Source: Bog-756 sp963812885
GTDB lineage: Bacteria > Actinomycetota > Acidimicrobiia > Acidimicrobiales > RAAP-2
Assembly: GCA_963812885.1 (NCBI GenBank)
Contig: CAWEWZ010000012.1
Location: forward strand, 124,001-188,000
Reading direction: 5' to 3'
DNA: 64,000 bases
Each line of letters opens with the position of its first letter. Within the stretch, counting starts at the first letter, position 1. Shown here piece by piece: positions 8,120 through 18,892 of this stretch. The translations under genes and the position numbers were made by a program. The notes beneath the pieces were generated by a model. It worked only from the letters and a program-made list of their open reading frames with translations, had not been told where the DNA came from and made no database searches.

Positions 8120-8793
8120 CCATGCCCTACTACGTCGCCCCCGAGCAGGTGATGAAGGACCGGGCCGAGTACGCCCAGAAGGGCATCGCCCGGGGGCGGT
8201 CGCTCATCGCCACCGTCTACGACACGGGGATCGCCATCGTGGCCGAGAATCCCTCCCGATCCCTCCACAAGATCAGCGAGATCTATGACCGGATCGCCTT
8301 CGGCGGCGTGGGCAAGTACAACGAGTACGACCAGTTGCGGGTCTCGGGTATCCGCCACGCCGACACCAAGGGCTATGCCTACAGCCGCGAGGATGTGGAC
8401 GCCCGCTCGCTGGCCAACCTCTACGCCCAGTATCTCGGCCAGGTGTTCACCCATGAGATGAAGCCGCTCGAGGTGGAGATCCTGGTGGCCGAGCTGGGCG
8501 CCGGGCTGCGACCGCACCAGCTGTACCACATCGCCTACGAGGGAACCATCACCGACGAGGACCGCTACGCCGTGCTGGGTGGGGAGACCGAGGCCATCGC
8601 CCAGCGGCTCGAGGAGCAGTGGGTCGCGGACTGGGCCCTCCCCGAGGCGCTGCGGGCGGCGGTGAACTCGCTCTCGGGTCCCGACCAGACCCTCGGAGGT
8701 TCGGATCTCGAGGTGGCCGTCCTGGCCCAGGGCAACGGGAGAAGGGCCTTCCGCAGGCTGATGGACGTCGAACTGGAGAACCTGCTGGGCTGA
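8116..8793 (+). CDS. prcA: 20S proteasome alpha subunit PrcA
   Basis: 225 residues. Forms the outer rings that gate the chamber and receive the ARC C-terminus. The N-terminus PYYVAPEQVMKDRAEYAQKG is the conserved gate and H0 helix of actinobacterial PrcA, followed by GIARGRSLIAT and DRIAFGGVGKYNEYDQLR. No catalytic Thr, as expected for an alpha subunit. Start overlaps the prcB stop by four bases. A variable acidic C-terminal region (about residues 190-225) is present. Confidence 0.94.
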   Translation: MTMPYYVAPEQVMKDRAEYAQKGIARGRSLIATVYDTGIAIVAENPSRSLHKISEIYDRIAFGGVGKYNEYDQLRVSGIRHADTKGYAYSREDVDARSLANLYAQYLGQVFTHEMKPLEVEILVAELGAGLRPHQLYHIAYEGTITDEDRYAVLGGETEAIAQRLEEQWVADWALPEALRAAVNSLSGPDQTLGGSDLEVAVLAQGNGRRAFRRLMDVELENLLG

Positions 8794-8869
8794 GCGAACC
8801 AGGTCGCCGGCCACGGCCGCCAACTGCGGGTACGTGGATGTGCGCCGTCTCCACGGTACCGTGAGGGTG

Positions 8870-10228
8870 ATGGACAAGCGTATCTACGGCTTGGAGAACG
8901 AATACGGGGTGACCTGCACCCTGCGCGGGCAGCGACGCTTGAGTCCTGACGAGGTGGCCCGCTACCTCTTCCGGCGGGTGGTGAGCTGGGGCCGCTCCTC
9001 CAATGTCTTCCTCGAGAACGGTGCCCGGCTCTATCTCGACGTCGGCAGCCACCCCGAGTACGCCACCCCGGAGTGCGATGCCATCGCCGAGCTCGTCGTG
9101 CACGACAAGGCGGGGGAGTGGATCCTCTCGTCGCTGGTGGAAGGGGCCGAGGCCCGCCTGCGGGAGGAGGGCATCCGCGGGGACATCTATCTGTTCAAGA
9201 ACAACACCGACTCGGCCGGCAACTCCTACGGCTGCCACGAGAACTATCTGACCAGCCGGCGGGACGACTTCGCCCACTACACCGAGGTGCTGATCCCGTT
9301 CCTGGTGAGCCGGCAGGCCTACGCCGGTGCCGGGAAGGTCCTGCAGACGGCCCGGGGCGCCGTCTTCTGCCTGAGCCAGCGGGCCGAGCACATCTGGGAG
9401 GGCGTGTCCTCGGCCACCACCCGGAGCCGGCCCATCATCAACACCCGGGACGAGCCGCACGCCGACGCCGAGAAGTACCGTCGGCTCCACGTCATCGTGG
9501 GCGACTCCAACATGAGCGAGTACGCCACCTTCCTCAAGGTCGGCGCCACCAGCATCGTGCTGCGGATGCTCGAGGATCCTTCGACGGTGATGCGGGACCT
9601 GACCCTGGAGAACCCGATCCGGGCCATCCGGGAGATCAGCCACGACATCACCTGCCGGCGACCGGTGCGCCTGGCCAACGGACGGGAGATGAGCGCGCTG
9701 GACATCCAGGGCGAGTACCTCCAGCGGGCCATCCGCTACCGCGATCGGCAGGGCCTGTCGCCCCAGGAGGATCAGGCCCTCGACATGTGGGAACACTGCC
9801 TGAAAGGACTCGAGTCGGACCCGTTGTCGCTGCACCGGGAGTGCGACTGGGTGGCCAAGTACCGCCTGATCGACCGGTACCGCGAACGGCACGGGCTCTC
9901 GCTCCACAGCCCGGCGGTGTCGCTGCTCGACCTCCAGTACCACGACGTGGACCGGACCCGGGGCCTCTACTACCGCCTGCAGCGCCACGACCAGCTCGAC
10001 CGGATCTGCGACGACGCCGACATCGTCACGGCCATGTCCGTCCCGCCCCAGACCACCCGGGCCCGCCTCCGGGGCGAGTTCGTGAAGAAGGCCAAGGAAC
10101 GTCGCCGGGACTTCACGGTGGACTGGGTGCACCTGAAACTCAACGATCAGGCCCAGCGCACCGTGCTCCTCAAGGATCCCTTCAAGTCGAAGGACGAGCG
10201 GGTCGAGAAGCTCATTGCCGGCCTGTGA
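8870..10228 (+). CDS. pafA: Pup ligase PafA
   Basis: 452 residues from ATG 8870, the same length as the mycobacterial enzyme; earlier in-frame GTG codons at 8834 and nearby add an unlikely extension. PafA phosphorylates the C-terminal Glu of Pup and forms an isopeptide bond with substrate lysines. Signature segments: RIYGLENEYGVTC at the N-terminus (metal/ATP loop), catalytic Asp at residue 57 in RLYLDVGSHPEYATPE, NNTDSAGNSYGCHEN, and RPIINTRDEPHAD. It is a paralogue of Dop but lacks the Dop loop. Closes the proteasome gene set. Confidence 0.95.
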   Translation: MDKRIYGLENEYGVTCTLRGQRRLSPDEVARYLFRRVVSWGRSSNVFLENGARLYLDVGSHPEYATPECDAIAELVVHDKAGEWILSSLVEGAEARLREEGIRGDIYLFKNNTDSAGNSYGCHENYLTSRRDDFAHYTEVLIPFLVSRQAYAGAGKVLQTARGAVFCLSQRAEHIWEGVSSATTRSRPIINTRDEPHADAEKYRRLHVIVGDSNMSEYATFLKVGATSIVLRMLEDPSTVMRDLTLENPIRAIREISHDITCRRPVRLANGREMSALDIQGEYLQRAIRYRDRQGLSPQEDQALDMWEHCLKGLESDPLSLHRECDWVAKYRLIDRYRERHGLSLHSPAVSLLDLQYHDVDRTRGLYYRLQRHDQLDRICDDADIVTAMSVPPQTTRARLRGEFVKKAKERRRDFTVDWVHLKLNDQAQRTVLLKDPFKSKDERVEKLIAGL

Positions 10229-10301
10229 CCAGCTCCGGGCACGGGCCGGAGCCCGACCTCGACGCCTCCGTCGACCCGGCGTGAACTAGCGTCCTCTGGT
10301 T

Positions 10302-10955
10302 GTGAGTCAACCCACCGGCGATCTGACCTCTGCGACTGGATCTGGCCTGCTCCTCGACGAGGGCGGCGACCAGGTCACGCCGGAACCGCTGGGTCGCCGC
10401 GGCTACCGGACGGTGATCGAGTGGGCGATCATCCTGATCGCCGTGCTCCTGTGCACCCTGGTGCTCCGGACCTACGTGGTCCAGTCGTTCTCGATCCCGT
10501 CGCTCTCGATGTACCCGACGCTCCAGATCGGCGACCGGATCATCGTCAACAAGTTGAGCTACGACGTCCACAGCATCCACCGCGGGGACATCGTGGTGTT
10601 CGCCCGTCCCCCCCTCGAGGACCAGGAGTACGCCGATCTGGTCAAGCGGGTGATCGGCCTGCCCGGGGAGACCATCTCGTCCCGGGGCGGCCACGTCTAC
10701 ATCAACGGGAAGCGGTTGGACGAGCCCTGGCTCCCGCCCGGGCCCGACAGCTACACCGGCGCCCTCCCCGGGGACGCCCATCCCCAGTTCGACCTGCCCG
10801 GCCCGGTCAAGATCCCGGCCGGCGAGTACTACGTGATGGGCGACAACCGAACCGACTCCGAGGACAGCAGGTATTTCGGGCCGATCCCGAAGTCGCTGAT
10901 CGTCGGGCGGGCGGTCGCCGTCGTCTGGCCGCTGAGCCACATCAAGGGCCTCTAG
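10302..10955 (+). CDS. lepB: Signal peptidase I (first of two)
   Basis: 217 residues, GTG start. Cleaves signal peptides on the outer face of the membrane. One N-terminal transmembrane helix (about residues 45-65, WAIILIAVLLCTLVLRTYVV) precedes box B with the catalytic Ser (SIPSLSMYPTL) and box D with the general-base Lys (DLVKRVIGLPGE); box E is YYVMGDNRTDSEDSRYFGP. All catalytic parts intact. It follows pafA by 73 bases and is followed at once by a second, related peptidase gene. Confidence 0.93.
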   Translation: MSQPTGDLTSATGSGLLLDEGGDQVTPEPLGRRGYRTVIEWAIILIAVLLCTLVLRTYVVQSFSIPSLSMYPTLQIGDRIIVNKLSYDVHSIHRGDIVVFARPPLEDQEYADLVKRVIGLPGETISSRGGHVYINGKRLDEPWLPPGPDSYTGALPGDAHPQFDLPGPVKIPAGEYYVMGDNRTDSEDSRYFGPIPKSLIVGRAVAVVWPLSHIKGL

Positions 10956-10997
10956 GGAGGCGGTCGGGCGGGGCCCGTGGAGTAGCCTCGCGACCTG

Positions 10998-12284
10998 GTG
11001 CAATCCGACCTCTCCCGTCCAACCCTGCCGCCCGCCCTCTCGGTGGCCACGGCACTGCGGGCCCCGATCCCCGTGCCCAGCCTGGATGTGGGCGACCTCG
11101 AGGGCGGCGCGTCCATCGTCACGCCCCGGTCGCGGCGGTGGTGGATCGAATGGCTGGTGGTCATCGCCGTGGCTCTGCTGCTGGCCGTGGGGGTGCGCAC
11201 CTGGGTGGCCCAGATGTTCTTCATCCCGTCGGGATCGATGCTCCCGACCCTGCAGGTCGGCGACCGCATCGTGGTCGACAAGCTCAGCTACGACCTCCAC
11301 GGCGTCGGTCGGGGCGACATCGTGGTCTTCCGCCGCCCGCCTCTGGAGCGGGCCGACTACTCCGACCTGGTGAAGCGGGTCATCGGGCTTCCCGGGGACA
11401 TCATCTCGTCGGTCCACGGGCGGGTCTACATCAACGGGAAGCCACTGGCCGAACCCTGGCTGCCCCGACCGCTCCCGACCACCTCGCCGAGCCCCGTTCC
11501 CTACGCCTTCAGTCTCGCCCATCCCTACACGGTCCCGGCCGGGGAGTACTTCGTGATGGGCGACAACCGGACCAACTCGGAGGACAGCCGTTACTTCGGC
11601 CCCATCCCCGGCAATCTGATCGTGGGCAAGATGGCGTTCGTGGTGTGGCCCCTCAGCGATCTCAGCTGGATCGTGCTCCTGTCGGCGGTGGCGGTGGTCC
11701 TGGTGGTGCTCCTGGTGGCGGTGGGCCTGGGTCCGAGGCGATCACCCCGCCGCCCTTCCTCGCCGGTCCGCGGGACCTCCGGTCTCGCCGCCCGGGTGAG
11801 CGACCCGGGACCGGGCCGGAGTGGCCGAGGCGCAAATCGGTGCCGGACGCCGGTACACTCGGTGCCGTGCCCTTTCTCAGCCCGGCGAAAGTGCTGGTCA
11901 TCCTGGTGGTGGCCCTCGTCGTCCTCGGTCCCGACAAGCTCCCGAAGGTGGCCAAGCAGATCGGTGGGCTGTGGGGCGACTTCCGCAAGTTCCGCGAGCG
12001 GCTGGAGGGCGAGGTGCGGGGCACCTTCCCCGACCTCCCCTCGACCGACACCATCACCCACGCCGTCCGCTCCCCGTTGTCGTTCCTCGACACGCTGGCC
12101 GACTCCCACAGTGCCAACTCGGCTGACACCAACGGTGCCGACAACGGCACGACATCCGGGACGGTCAACGGCTCCGAAGTTCCTGACGTGCACGGAGACG
12201 CCGTGCAACCGTCGGCCGGTCCCAATCGACCGGCGGGGACCGTGCATGCCTCCGAGGAGCCGCCGGGTGTCCCTGGGGTGCTGA
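10998..12284 (+). CDS. lepB: Signal peptidase I (second copy; C-terminal end uncertain)
   Basis: The first 240 or so residues are a complete signal peptidase I: transmembrane helix WLVVIAVALLLAVGV, Ser box FIPSGSMLPTL, Lys box DLVKRVIGLPGD, and FVMGDNRTNSEDSRYFGP, plus a second hydrophobic segment near the end (IVLLSAVAVVLVVLLVAVGL, about 11670-11730) absent from the first copy. The frame as given then stays open to 12284, overlapping tatB for over 400 bases in a composition that is clearly a shadow of tatB. I expect the true stop near 11797-11799 (TGA one base out of phase), reached if one indel lies in 11700-11795. Confidence 0.82.
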   Translation: MQSDLSRPTLPPALSVATALRAPIPVPSLDVGDLEGGASIVTPRSRRWWIEWLVVIAVALLLAVGVRTWVAQMFFIPSGSMLPTLQVGDRIVVDKLSYDLHGVGRGDIVVFRRPPLERADYSDLVKRVIGLPGDIISSVHGRVYINGKPLAEPWLPRPLPTTSPSPVPYAFSLAHPYTVPAGEYFVMGDNRTNSEDSRYFGPIPGNLIVGKMAFVVWPLSDLSWIVLLSAVAVVLVVLLVAVGLGPRRSPRRPSSPVRGTSGLAARVSDPGPGRSGRGANRCRTPVHSVPCPFSARRKCWSSWWWPSSSSVPTSSRRWPSRSVGCGATSASSASGWRARCGAPSPTSPRPTPSPTPSAPRCRSSTRWPTPTVPTRLTPTVPTTARHPGRSTAPKFLTCTETPCNRRPVPIDRRGPCMPPRSRRVSLGC

Positions 12285-12361
12285 TCTCAGATCCCGGCGG
12301 AATCGTCCACCAGGTCCGATCATCAGGCAGGGCCGTGCCCGACGACCCCGGGATGAACTGA
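11867..12361 (+). CDS. tatB: Sec-independent translocase TatB/TatA-type protein
   Basis: 164 residues from GTG 11867. One N-terminal membrane helix (AKVLVILVVALVVLGPDKLP) leads into an amphipathic helix (KVAKQIGGLWGDFRKFRERL) and a long disordered Ser/Asn/Gly/Pro-rich tail. The Pro-containing hinge GPDKLPK and the length favour TatB over TatA. It recruits folded, twin-Arg substrates with TatC, whose gene follows. No separate tatA is seen in the window. Confidence 0.85.
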   Translation: MPFLSPAKVLVILVVALVVLGPDKLPKVAKQIGGLWGDFRKFRERLEGEVRGTFPDLPSTDTITHAVRSPLSFLDTLADSHSANSADTNGADNGTTSGTVNGSEVPDVHGDAVQPSAGPNRPAGTVHASEEPPGVPGVLISDPGGIVHQVRSSGRAVPDDPGMN

Positions 12362-12410
12362 CCCGGTCGGCCCTTCGGGCGTCCCACGGATCAGTTCGAA
12401 CGCGAGAACC

Positions 12411-13160
12411 ATGGCCATCTCACTGAAGCGACGGAGCGAGGCCCGCCCCCAGCCCGACTCCATGACGCTGGTCGAGCACCTGACCGAACTGCGGTCGCGG
12501 GTACTGGTCTGCGTGGTCGCCTTCCTCATCACCGGTACGGCGGCCTTCCTGCTCTACCCGTGGATCCTTTCGTTCCTCAGCCATCCCTACTGCCAGATCT
12601 CACCCCGCCGCTGCGGCTTCTACATCACCGGACCGCTGGACGGGCTCGCCCTCCGGGTCAAGATCGCCGCCTACGGGGGGATGGCCCTGGCCGCACCGGT
12701 GCTGTTGTGGGAGTTCTGGCGGTTCGTGACCCCGGGCCTGAAGCGGAACGAGAAGCGCTACGCCATCCCCTTCATCGTGGCCTCGATCCTCCTGTTCGCG
12801 CTGGGCTGCGTGGTGGCCTACATCACCTTCCCCCACGCACTGGCGTGGCTCAAGAACATCGGGGGTCCGTCGCTGACCCAGATCCTCGACCCGACCAAGT
12901 ACCTCAGCCTGATCGTGCTCCTGATGACCGTGTTCGGTCTCACCTTCGAGTTCCCGGTCCTCCTGGTGTCGCTCGAGATCGCCGGCGTGCTCACCCCGAA
13001 GAAGCTCTCCTCCTGGCGGCGCTGGGCCATCGTGGGGATCGTCGTGGTGGCCGGGGTGGTCACCCCCAGCTCGGACCCCTTCTCGATGATGGCCCTGGCC
13101 ATCCCCATGTACCTCTTCTACGAGATGTCGATCCTCATCGGGAAGCTCCTCGGGCGATGA
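12411..13160 (+). CDS. tatC: Twin-arginine translocase TatC
   Basis: 249 residues with six predicted membrane helices. The receptor N-terminus MTLVEHLTELRSRVLV and the first-loop motif WEFWRFVTPGLKRNEKRYA are the TatC signatures. It binds the twin-Arg signal peptide of folded proteins. The stop overlaps the helY start (ATGA 13157-13160), an arrangement conserved with mycobacteria, where tatC and helY are adjacent. Confidence 0.95.
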   Translation: MAISLKRRSEARPQPDSMTLVEHLTELRSRVLVCVVAFLITGTAAFLLYPWILSFLSHPYCQISPRRCGFYITGPLDGLALRVKIAAYGGMALAAPVLLWEFWRFVTPGLKRNEKRYAIPFIVASILLFALGCVVAYITFPHALAWLKNIGGPSLTQILDPTKYLSLIVLLMTVFGLTFEFPVLLVSLEIAGVLTPKKLSSWRRWAIVGIVVVAGVVTPSSDPFSMMALAIPMYLFYEMSILIGKLLGR

Positions 13161-15227
13161 CCCCCGGAGGCATCCGGGGGACCGCCCCGGATGCCGGTGA
13201 CCAGGTGGGGGAGGGGTTCCGGGAACATTTCGAGGCCGGCCTGTCCTTTCCCCTCGACGGGTTTCAGCGACAGTCGATGGACGCCATCGACCGAGGGGAG
13301 TCGGTGCTGGTGTCCGCCCCCACCGGATCGGGCAAGACCCTGATCGCCGAGTACGCCGCCGCCCGGGCCGTGAGGGCGGGGGGCAAGGCCTTCTACACGA
13401 CGCCGATCAAGGCCCTGTCCAACCAGAAGTTCGCCGAACTGTCCCTGCGCTACGGCGAGGGCCGGGTGGGGCTGCTGACCGGGGACGTGTCCCATCAGGC
13501 CGGGGCGCCGATGGTGGTGATGACCACCGAGGTCCTCCGCAACATGATCTTCGCCCGTTCCTCGCTCCTCGACGATCTGGCCGTGGTCATCCTCGACGAG
13601 GTCCACTACCTCCAGGATCCCTACCGGGGTTCGGTCTGGGAGGAGGTACTGGTCCTGGCCCCGCCCGAGGTGCGCTTCGTGAGTCTCTCGGCCACGGTCA
13701 GCAATGCCACCGACTTCGGGGCCTGGCTGACCTCGGTGCGCGGCACGACGAGGGTGATCGTGGAGACCCACCGACCGGTGACCCTCCATCATCACTTCGC
13801 CATCGCCCAGCGGGGCAGCGATCGGCTCACCGTGCTGCCGCTGCTCCGCGGCGGGAAGGCCAACCCCGACGGCGCCGTCCTCGACGACCGTCGCCGCCGG
13901 AACCCGGGCCACCGTCACCGGGTCCCCCGGCGCACCGCAGGTGGTCGAGTACCTGGCCGCCGAGGACATGCTTCCCGCCATCACCTTCATCTTCTCGAGG
14001 GCGGCCTGCGACGACGCCACCCGGCAGTGCCTGCAGGACGGGATCCGGCTGACCACGCCCGAAGAGCGGCTGCGGATCCGCGAGCTGACCGAGGCGGCGG
14101 TCGACCGGCTCGACGACGACGATCTGGCCACCCTGGGCTACGGGCCGTGGTCGGCCGCCCTGGAGGCGGGGATCGCCCCCCATCACGCCGGGCTGGTGCC
14201 CGCCTTCCGCCAGGCGGTGGAGCAGTGCTTCTCCGAGGGCCTGCTGAAGGTGGTCTTCGCCACCGAGACCCTGGCCCTCGGTATCAACATGCCGGCCCGG
14301 ACGGTGGTGGTGGAGCGGTTCGCCAAATTCCGGGGTGCGGACACCTCGGCCCTGACATCGGGCGAATACCAGCAGTTGACCGGGCGGGCCGGCCGCCGGG
14401 GGATCGACACCGTGGGCCATGCCTTCGTGCTCTGGTCCCCGGCCACGCCGTTCAGCCTGGTGGCCCGGACCGCCGTGGCGCCGCCCCCCGACCTCGTCTC
14501 GTCGTTCCATCCCACCTACAACCTGGCCGTGAACCTGGTCCGCCGGTGGACCCGGGACGAGGCCCACCGGTTGCTGGCCGCCTCCTACGGCCAGTGGCAG
14601 GCCCCGGAGGGCTCGGTGTCCCTCTCGGCCCAGCTCGACCGGCGGCTGGCCGTCCTCGAGGAGCGGGAATTCATCGAGGGCTGGCGGATGACCGAGGCCG
14701 GGCACGCCCTCGGATCGATCTACCACGAGTCGGACCTGCTGGTGACCGAGGCCCTCCGTCGCGGGCTGCTCGACGGGCTCGACCCGGCGCTGCTGGCCGG
14801 GGTGGTCTCCGCCTTCACCTTCGAGGCCCGACGGGCCGGCGACGACAACCCCGCCCCGCACCAGGCGCGGGTGGTCGACCGGCTGGCCCGGCTGGACGGC
14901 CTGGCCGCCGGGCTCCGGGCCGACGAACGGCGGGTCGGCCTCCGGAGGACCCGCCGCCCCGACCCCGGTCTGGCCCGGGCGGTGATCGCCTGGGCCAAGG
15001 GGGCGACCCTCGATTCGGTCCTCCGGGAGACCGACATCGCACCCGGGGACTTCGTCCGCAACGTCCGCCAGGTGATCGACCTGGTGCGCCAGCTGGCCCA
15101 GGTGGCCCCCGAACCGGGTACCCGGGAGGCCGCCCAGCTGGCCGTGGCCCTCCTGCGGCGGGGGGTGGTGGGCGCCGACGACCCGGCGTCACTGGGGTCC
15201 GCGCCTGACCCGCCGGTGCCGTCGTAG
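13157..15227 (+). CDS. helY: Ski2/Mtr4-like DExH helicase HelY (frameshifted)
   Basis: About 689 residues when repaired, shorter than the roughly 900-residue mycobacterial protein. Motif I APTGSGKTLIAEYA, motif II DEVHYLQD, motif III SLSATVSN, then after the break motif V-VI TETLALGINMPAR and QLTGRAGRRGID, all of the Ski2 RNA-helicase family. The frame slips between 13864 and 13890; dropping one C from CCCC at 13864-13867 joins the halves through a plausible linker. Starts inside the tatC stop. A role in RNA processing is likely from the family. Confidence 0.88.
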
Positions 15228-15239
15228 TGTGATCCGGGC

Positions 15240-16898
<1,659 letters not shown>

Positions 16899-16899
<1 letters not shown>

Positions 16900-16926
16900 C
16901 CTGGGAGGTTGCCCAAACTCCCAGGT
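16899..16926 (+). terminator. Possible hairpin terminator after the ThyX-family gene
   Basis: Perfect 9-bp inverted repeat acctgggag / ctcccaggt (16899-16907 and 16918-16926) with a 10-base loop, starting on the last base of the gene's stop codon. There is no T-run, as often in high-GC actinobacteria. It would close the long proteasome-Tat-helY transcript. Confidence 0.5.
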
Positions 16927-17343
16927 GATGCCCGGTGAATTTCATTTGACGACCAGCGGTGTCGGTGGCCTATCGTTCGCCCAGTCCCAGTCGCCCCTCA
17001 AGATGTTCCCGACGATATCGATCGGAGGGTGCAACTCGAGGGGGGGATGCTGTGAGAGGCGGAGGGAGGCCCAGGGGATCGAGTAGAAAACATTTTCCCG
17101 CAACCGGCGGCGCCAGTCGGAGGTAGCGGGGAAATGGTGCCAAAGACCCCTGGGTCCTGCCGCCTGACCGACCGGGCCGCACCGATCCGCCGACACAGCC
17201 GATGCGGAAGGCCCCTCCCGAACGGACCGACGATCGAGGCGGCCGGGCCGAACCGGGGCGTCGGCCGGGGCAGGCGCTGCTGGTGAACGGTGACGGCACC
17301 GGACCGTCTATGCTCCCGCCCAACTCACCACTGAAGGACCGAG
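16927..17343. other. Intergenic stretch without a credible gene
   Basis: About 415 bases between the end of the proteasome-to-ThyX block and the DUF4193 gene. Short minus-strand frames exist (such as 16942-17196) but have no ribosome site, family signature or codon bias. The end presumably holds the promoter for the acidic zinc-ribbon gene; no clear box recognised. Confidence 0.5.
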
Positions 17344-17814
17344 ATGTCACAAGAACTCGACGAAGTCGAAGGACCCGACGATCTCATCGAGGGAGAGCTC
17401 GATGAGCTGGTCGACGACGACCTGATTGCCGAAGACGGCCTGGCCCTTCCCGACGAGGACGACGACGCCGATGTCGTCGTGGTCGAAGAGGAGGAAGATG
17501 AGGCCGTCGCCATCCCCGAGGTCGGGGCCAAGGTCGCCACCAAGGCCGGGGACGAGTCGGACGAGGACGACGAGGAGGAGCCCGACGACGAAGACGTCGA
17601 GGCCAGCCTGGACACCATCCTGAAGGAGCGACTGGTCGTCGAGGAGGTCGAGGACGACGAGGACACACCCGAGCCCGAGGACCGAACGGGTGACGGCGTG
17701 GAGCGGGTGCTGCCCAAGCAGCCGGGCGAGTTCGTGTGCCGATCGTGCTTCTTGGTCAAGCATCCGAACCAGCTGGCGGACCGGAAGAAGATGCTCTGCC
17801 GCGACTGCGTGTGA
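17344..17814 (+). CDS. DUF4193-type acidic zinc-ribbon protein
   Basis: 156 residues. Residues 1-115 are extremely acidic (runs of Asp and Glu), then the conserved end ERVLPKQPGEFVCRSCFLVKHPNQLADRKKMLCRDC gives two CxxC knuckles, as in DUF4193 proteins confined to actinobacteria. The acidic arm is longer than in typical 95-105 residue members. The family is small, cytoplasmic and uncharacterised. RBS-like aaggaccgag precedes the ATG. Confidence 0.85.
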   Translation: MSQELDEVEGPDDLIEGELDELVDDDLIAEDGLALPDEDDDADVVVVEEEEDEAVAIPEVGAKVATKAGDESDEDDEEEPDDEDVEASLDTILKERLVVEEVEDDEDTPEPEDRTGDGVERVLPKQPGEFVCRSCFLVKHPNQLADRKKMLCRDCV

Positions 17815-17826
17815 CAGGAGCCGACC

Positions 17827-18378
17827 ATGGCCGATTCGCGTGATGCACGATCCGACGCCCCGCCGCTGAACGAACGCATCCTCGACGTGCTGGTCTTCAT
17901 CCCGACAGGCATCGCCGTGTCGGTGGTCGAGGAGCTCCCGAAGCTGGCGGCACGCGGCCGCGACCGGCTGGGTGTCCGGGTGTCGTCCGCCCGCGCCGTC
18001 GGGCAGTTCGCGGTGAAGGCGGGGACCGACGAGTTCCGCCGGCGGTCGGGGGGCCTGTTCCACAAGGCGACGGCTCCGGGGACCCCTCGCTCCCGGCCGC
18101 CCGGCACCGCCCAGGCGGGTGGTGGGAGCGCCACCCGGGTCACCGCCCCGCGGCAACCTCTGGCTCCGCAGCCACCCCGGGCCGGCAACGGGCACATCCC
18201 CGAGGTGTCGACGCTGTCCATCCCCGGCTTCGACACCCTCTCGGCGTCCCAGGTGGTCCAGCGCCTCGACGGACTCAACCGGGTCGAGCTGGTGTCGGTG
18301 CGCGCCTACGAGGCGTCCACCCGGGGACGGCGGACGATCCTCAACCGGGTCGACCAACTCCTCGATGAGCGGTCCTAG
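17827..18378 (+). CDS. Hypothetical protein with Pro-rich linker and C-terminal helical domain
   Basis: 183 residues behind CAGGAGCCGACC. The N-terminus (ERILDVLVFIPTGIAVSVVEELPKL) is amphipathic and may associate with membranes; a Pro/Gly/Arg linker (about 75-120) precedes a compact C-terminal segment (LSIPGFDTLSASQVVQRLDGL, then TILNRVDQLLDER). This plan resembles actinobacterial lipid-droplet- or membrane-associated small proteins, but I do not assign a family. Its last bases overlap the GNAT start. Confidence 0.6.
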   Translation: MADSRDARSDAPPLNERILDVLVFIPTGIAVSVVEELPKLAARGRDRLGVRVSSARAVGQFAVKAGTDEFRRRSGGLFHKATAPGTPRSRPPGTAQAGGGSATRVTAPRQPLAPQPPRAGNGHIPEVSTLSIPGFDTLSASQVVQRLDGLNRVELVSVRAYEASTRGRRTILNRVDQLLDERS

Positions 18379-18892
18379 GGTCGGCCGCCGGCGCCCGGCG
18401 GGCGCCGGCTGGCTGATGGAGGGCGTGCGGCCGGCGACCGGAGCCGATGGGCCCCGTCTGCTGGAGATGGGCCAGGAGCTGCTGGAGGCTGTGACCGCCC
18501 AGCGGGGCGGCTCGCTCCTGGTCGGCTCCGACGGCCGCCCTCCCTCCGTCGACGGGAGCCTGGGGCGGCTGGAGGAACTCCTGGCTGACGAACGTGCCCT
18601 GGTCTCGGTGGGCACCATCGACGACGTGATCACCGGATTCGGGGTCTGTCATGTCGAGCAGGCCGGCGACCTCGGGCCCCGGGGGGTGCTCGACGCCTGC
18701 TACGTCGAACCCGGGGCGCGGGGAGTGGGGCTCGGGCGGCTGCTGCTGGACACCGCGCTGTCCTGGCTGGAGGCCCGGGATTGCCGGGGGGTGGACGGCA
18801 CCGCCCTGCCCGGTGACCGGGAGGCGAAGAACTTCTACGAATCGGCGGGGTTCAAGGCCCGCCTGCTGACCATGTACCGGGAGGTCGACTGA
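18365..18892 (+). CDS. GNAT-family N-acetyltransferase
   Basis: 175 residues from ATG 18365, inside the end of the previous gene (14-base overlap). The acetyl-CoA loop is YVEPGARGVGLGRLLLDTAL (motif A, R/Q-x-x-G-x-G/A type), followed by GDREAKNFYESAGFKARLL (motif B with the Tyr donor). Upstream beta strands VSVGTIDDVITGFGVCHVEQ complete the fold. Substrate not deducible; could acetylate a small amine or protein N-terminus. Confidence 0.85.
   Translation: MSGPRVGRRRPAGAGWLMEGVRPATGADGPRLLEMGQELLEAVTAQRGGSLLVGSDGRPPSVDGSLGRLEELLADERALVSVGTIDDVITGFGVCHVEQAGDLGPRGVLDACYVEPGARGVGLGRLLLDTALSWLEARDCRGVDGTALPGDREAKNFYESAGFKARLLTMYREVD

Noticed and set aside
8549..10132. Long minus-strand open frame opposite pafA
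   Set aside because: Low-complexity Gly/Val/Pro/His shadow of high-GC codon bias; pafA is certain on the other strand.
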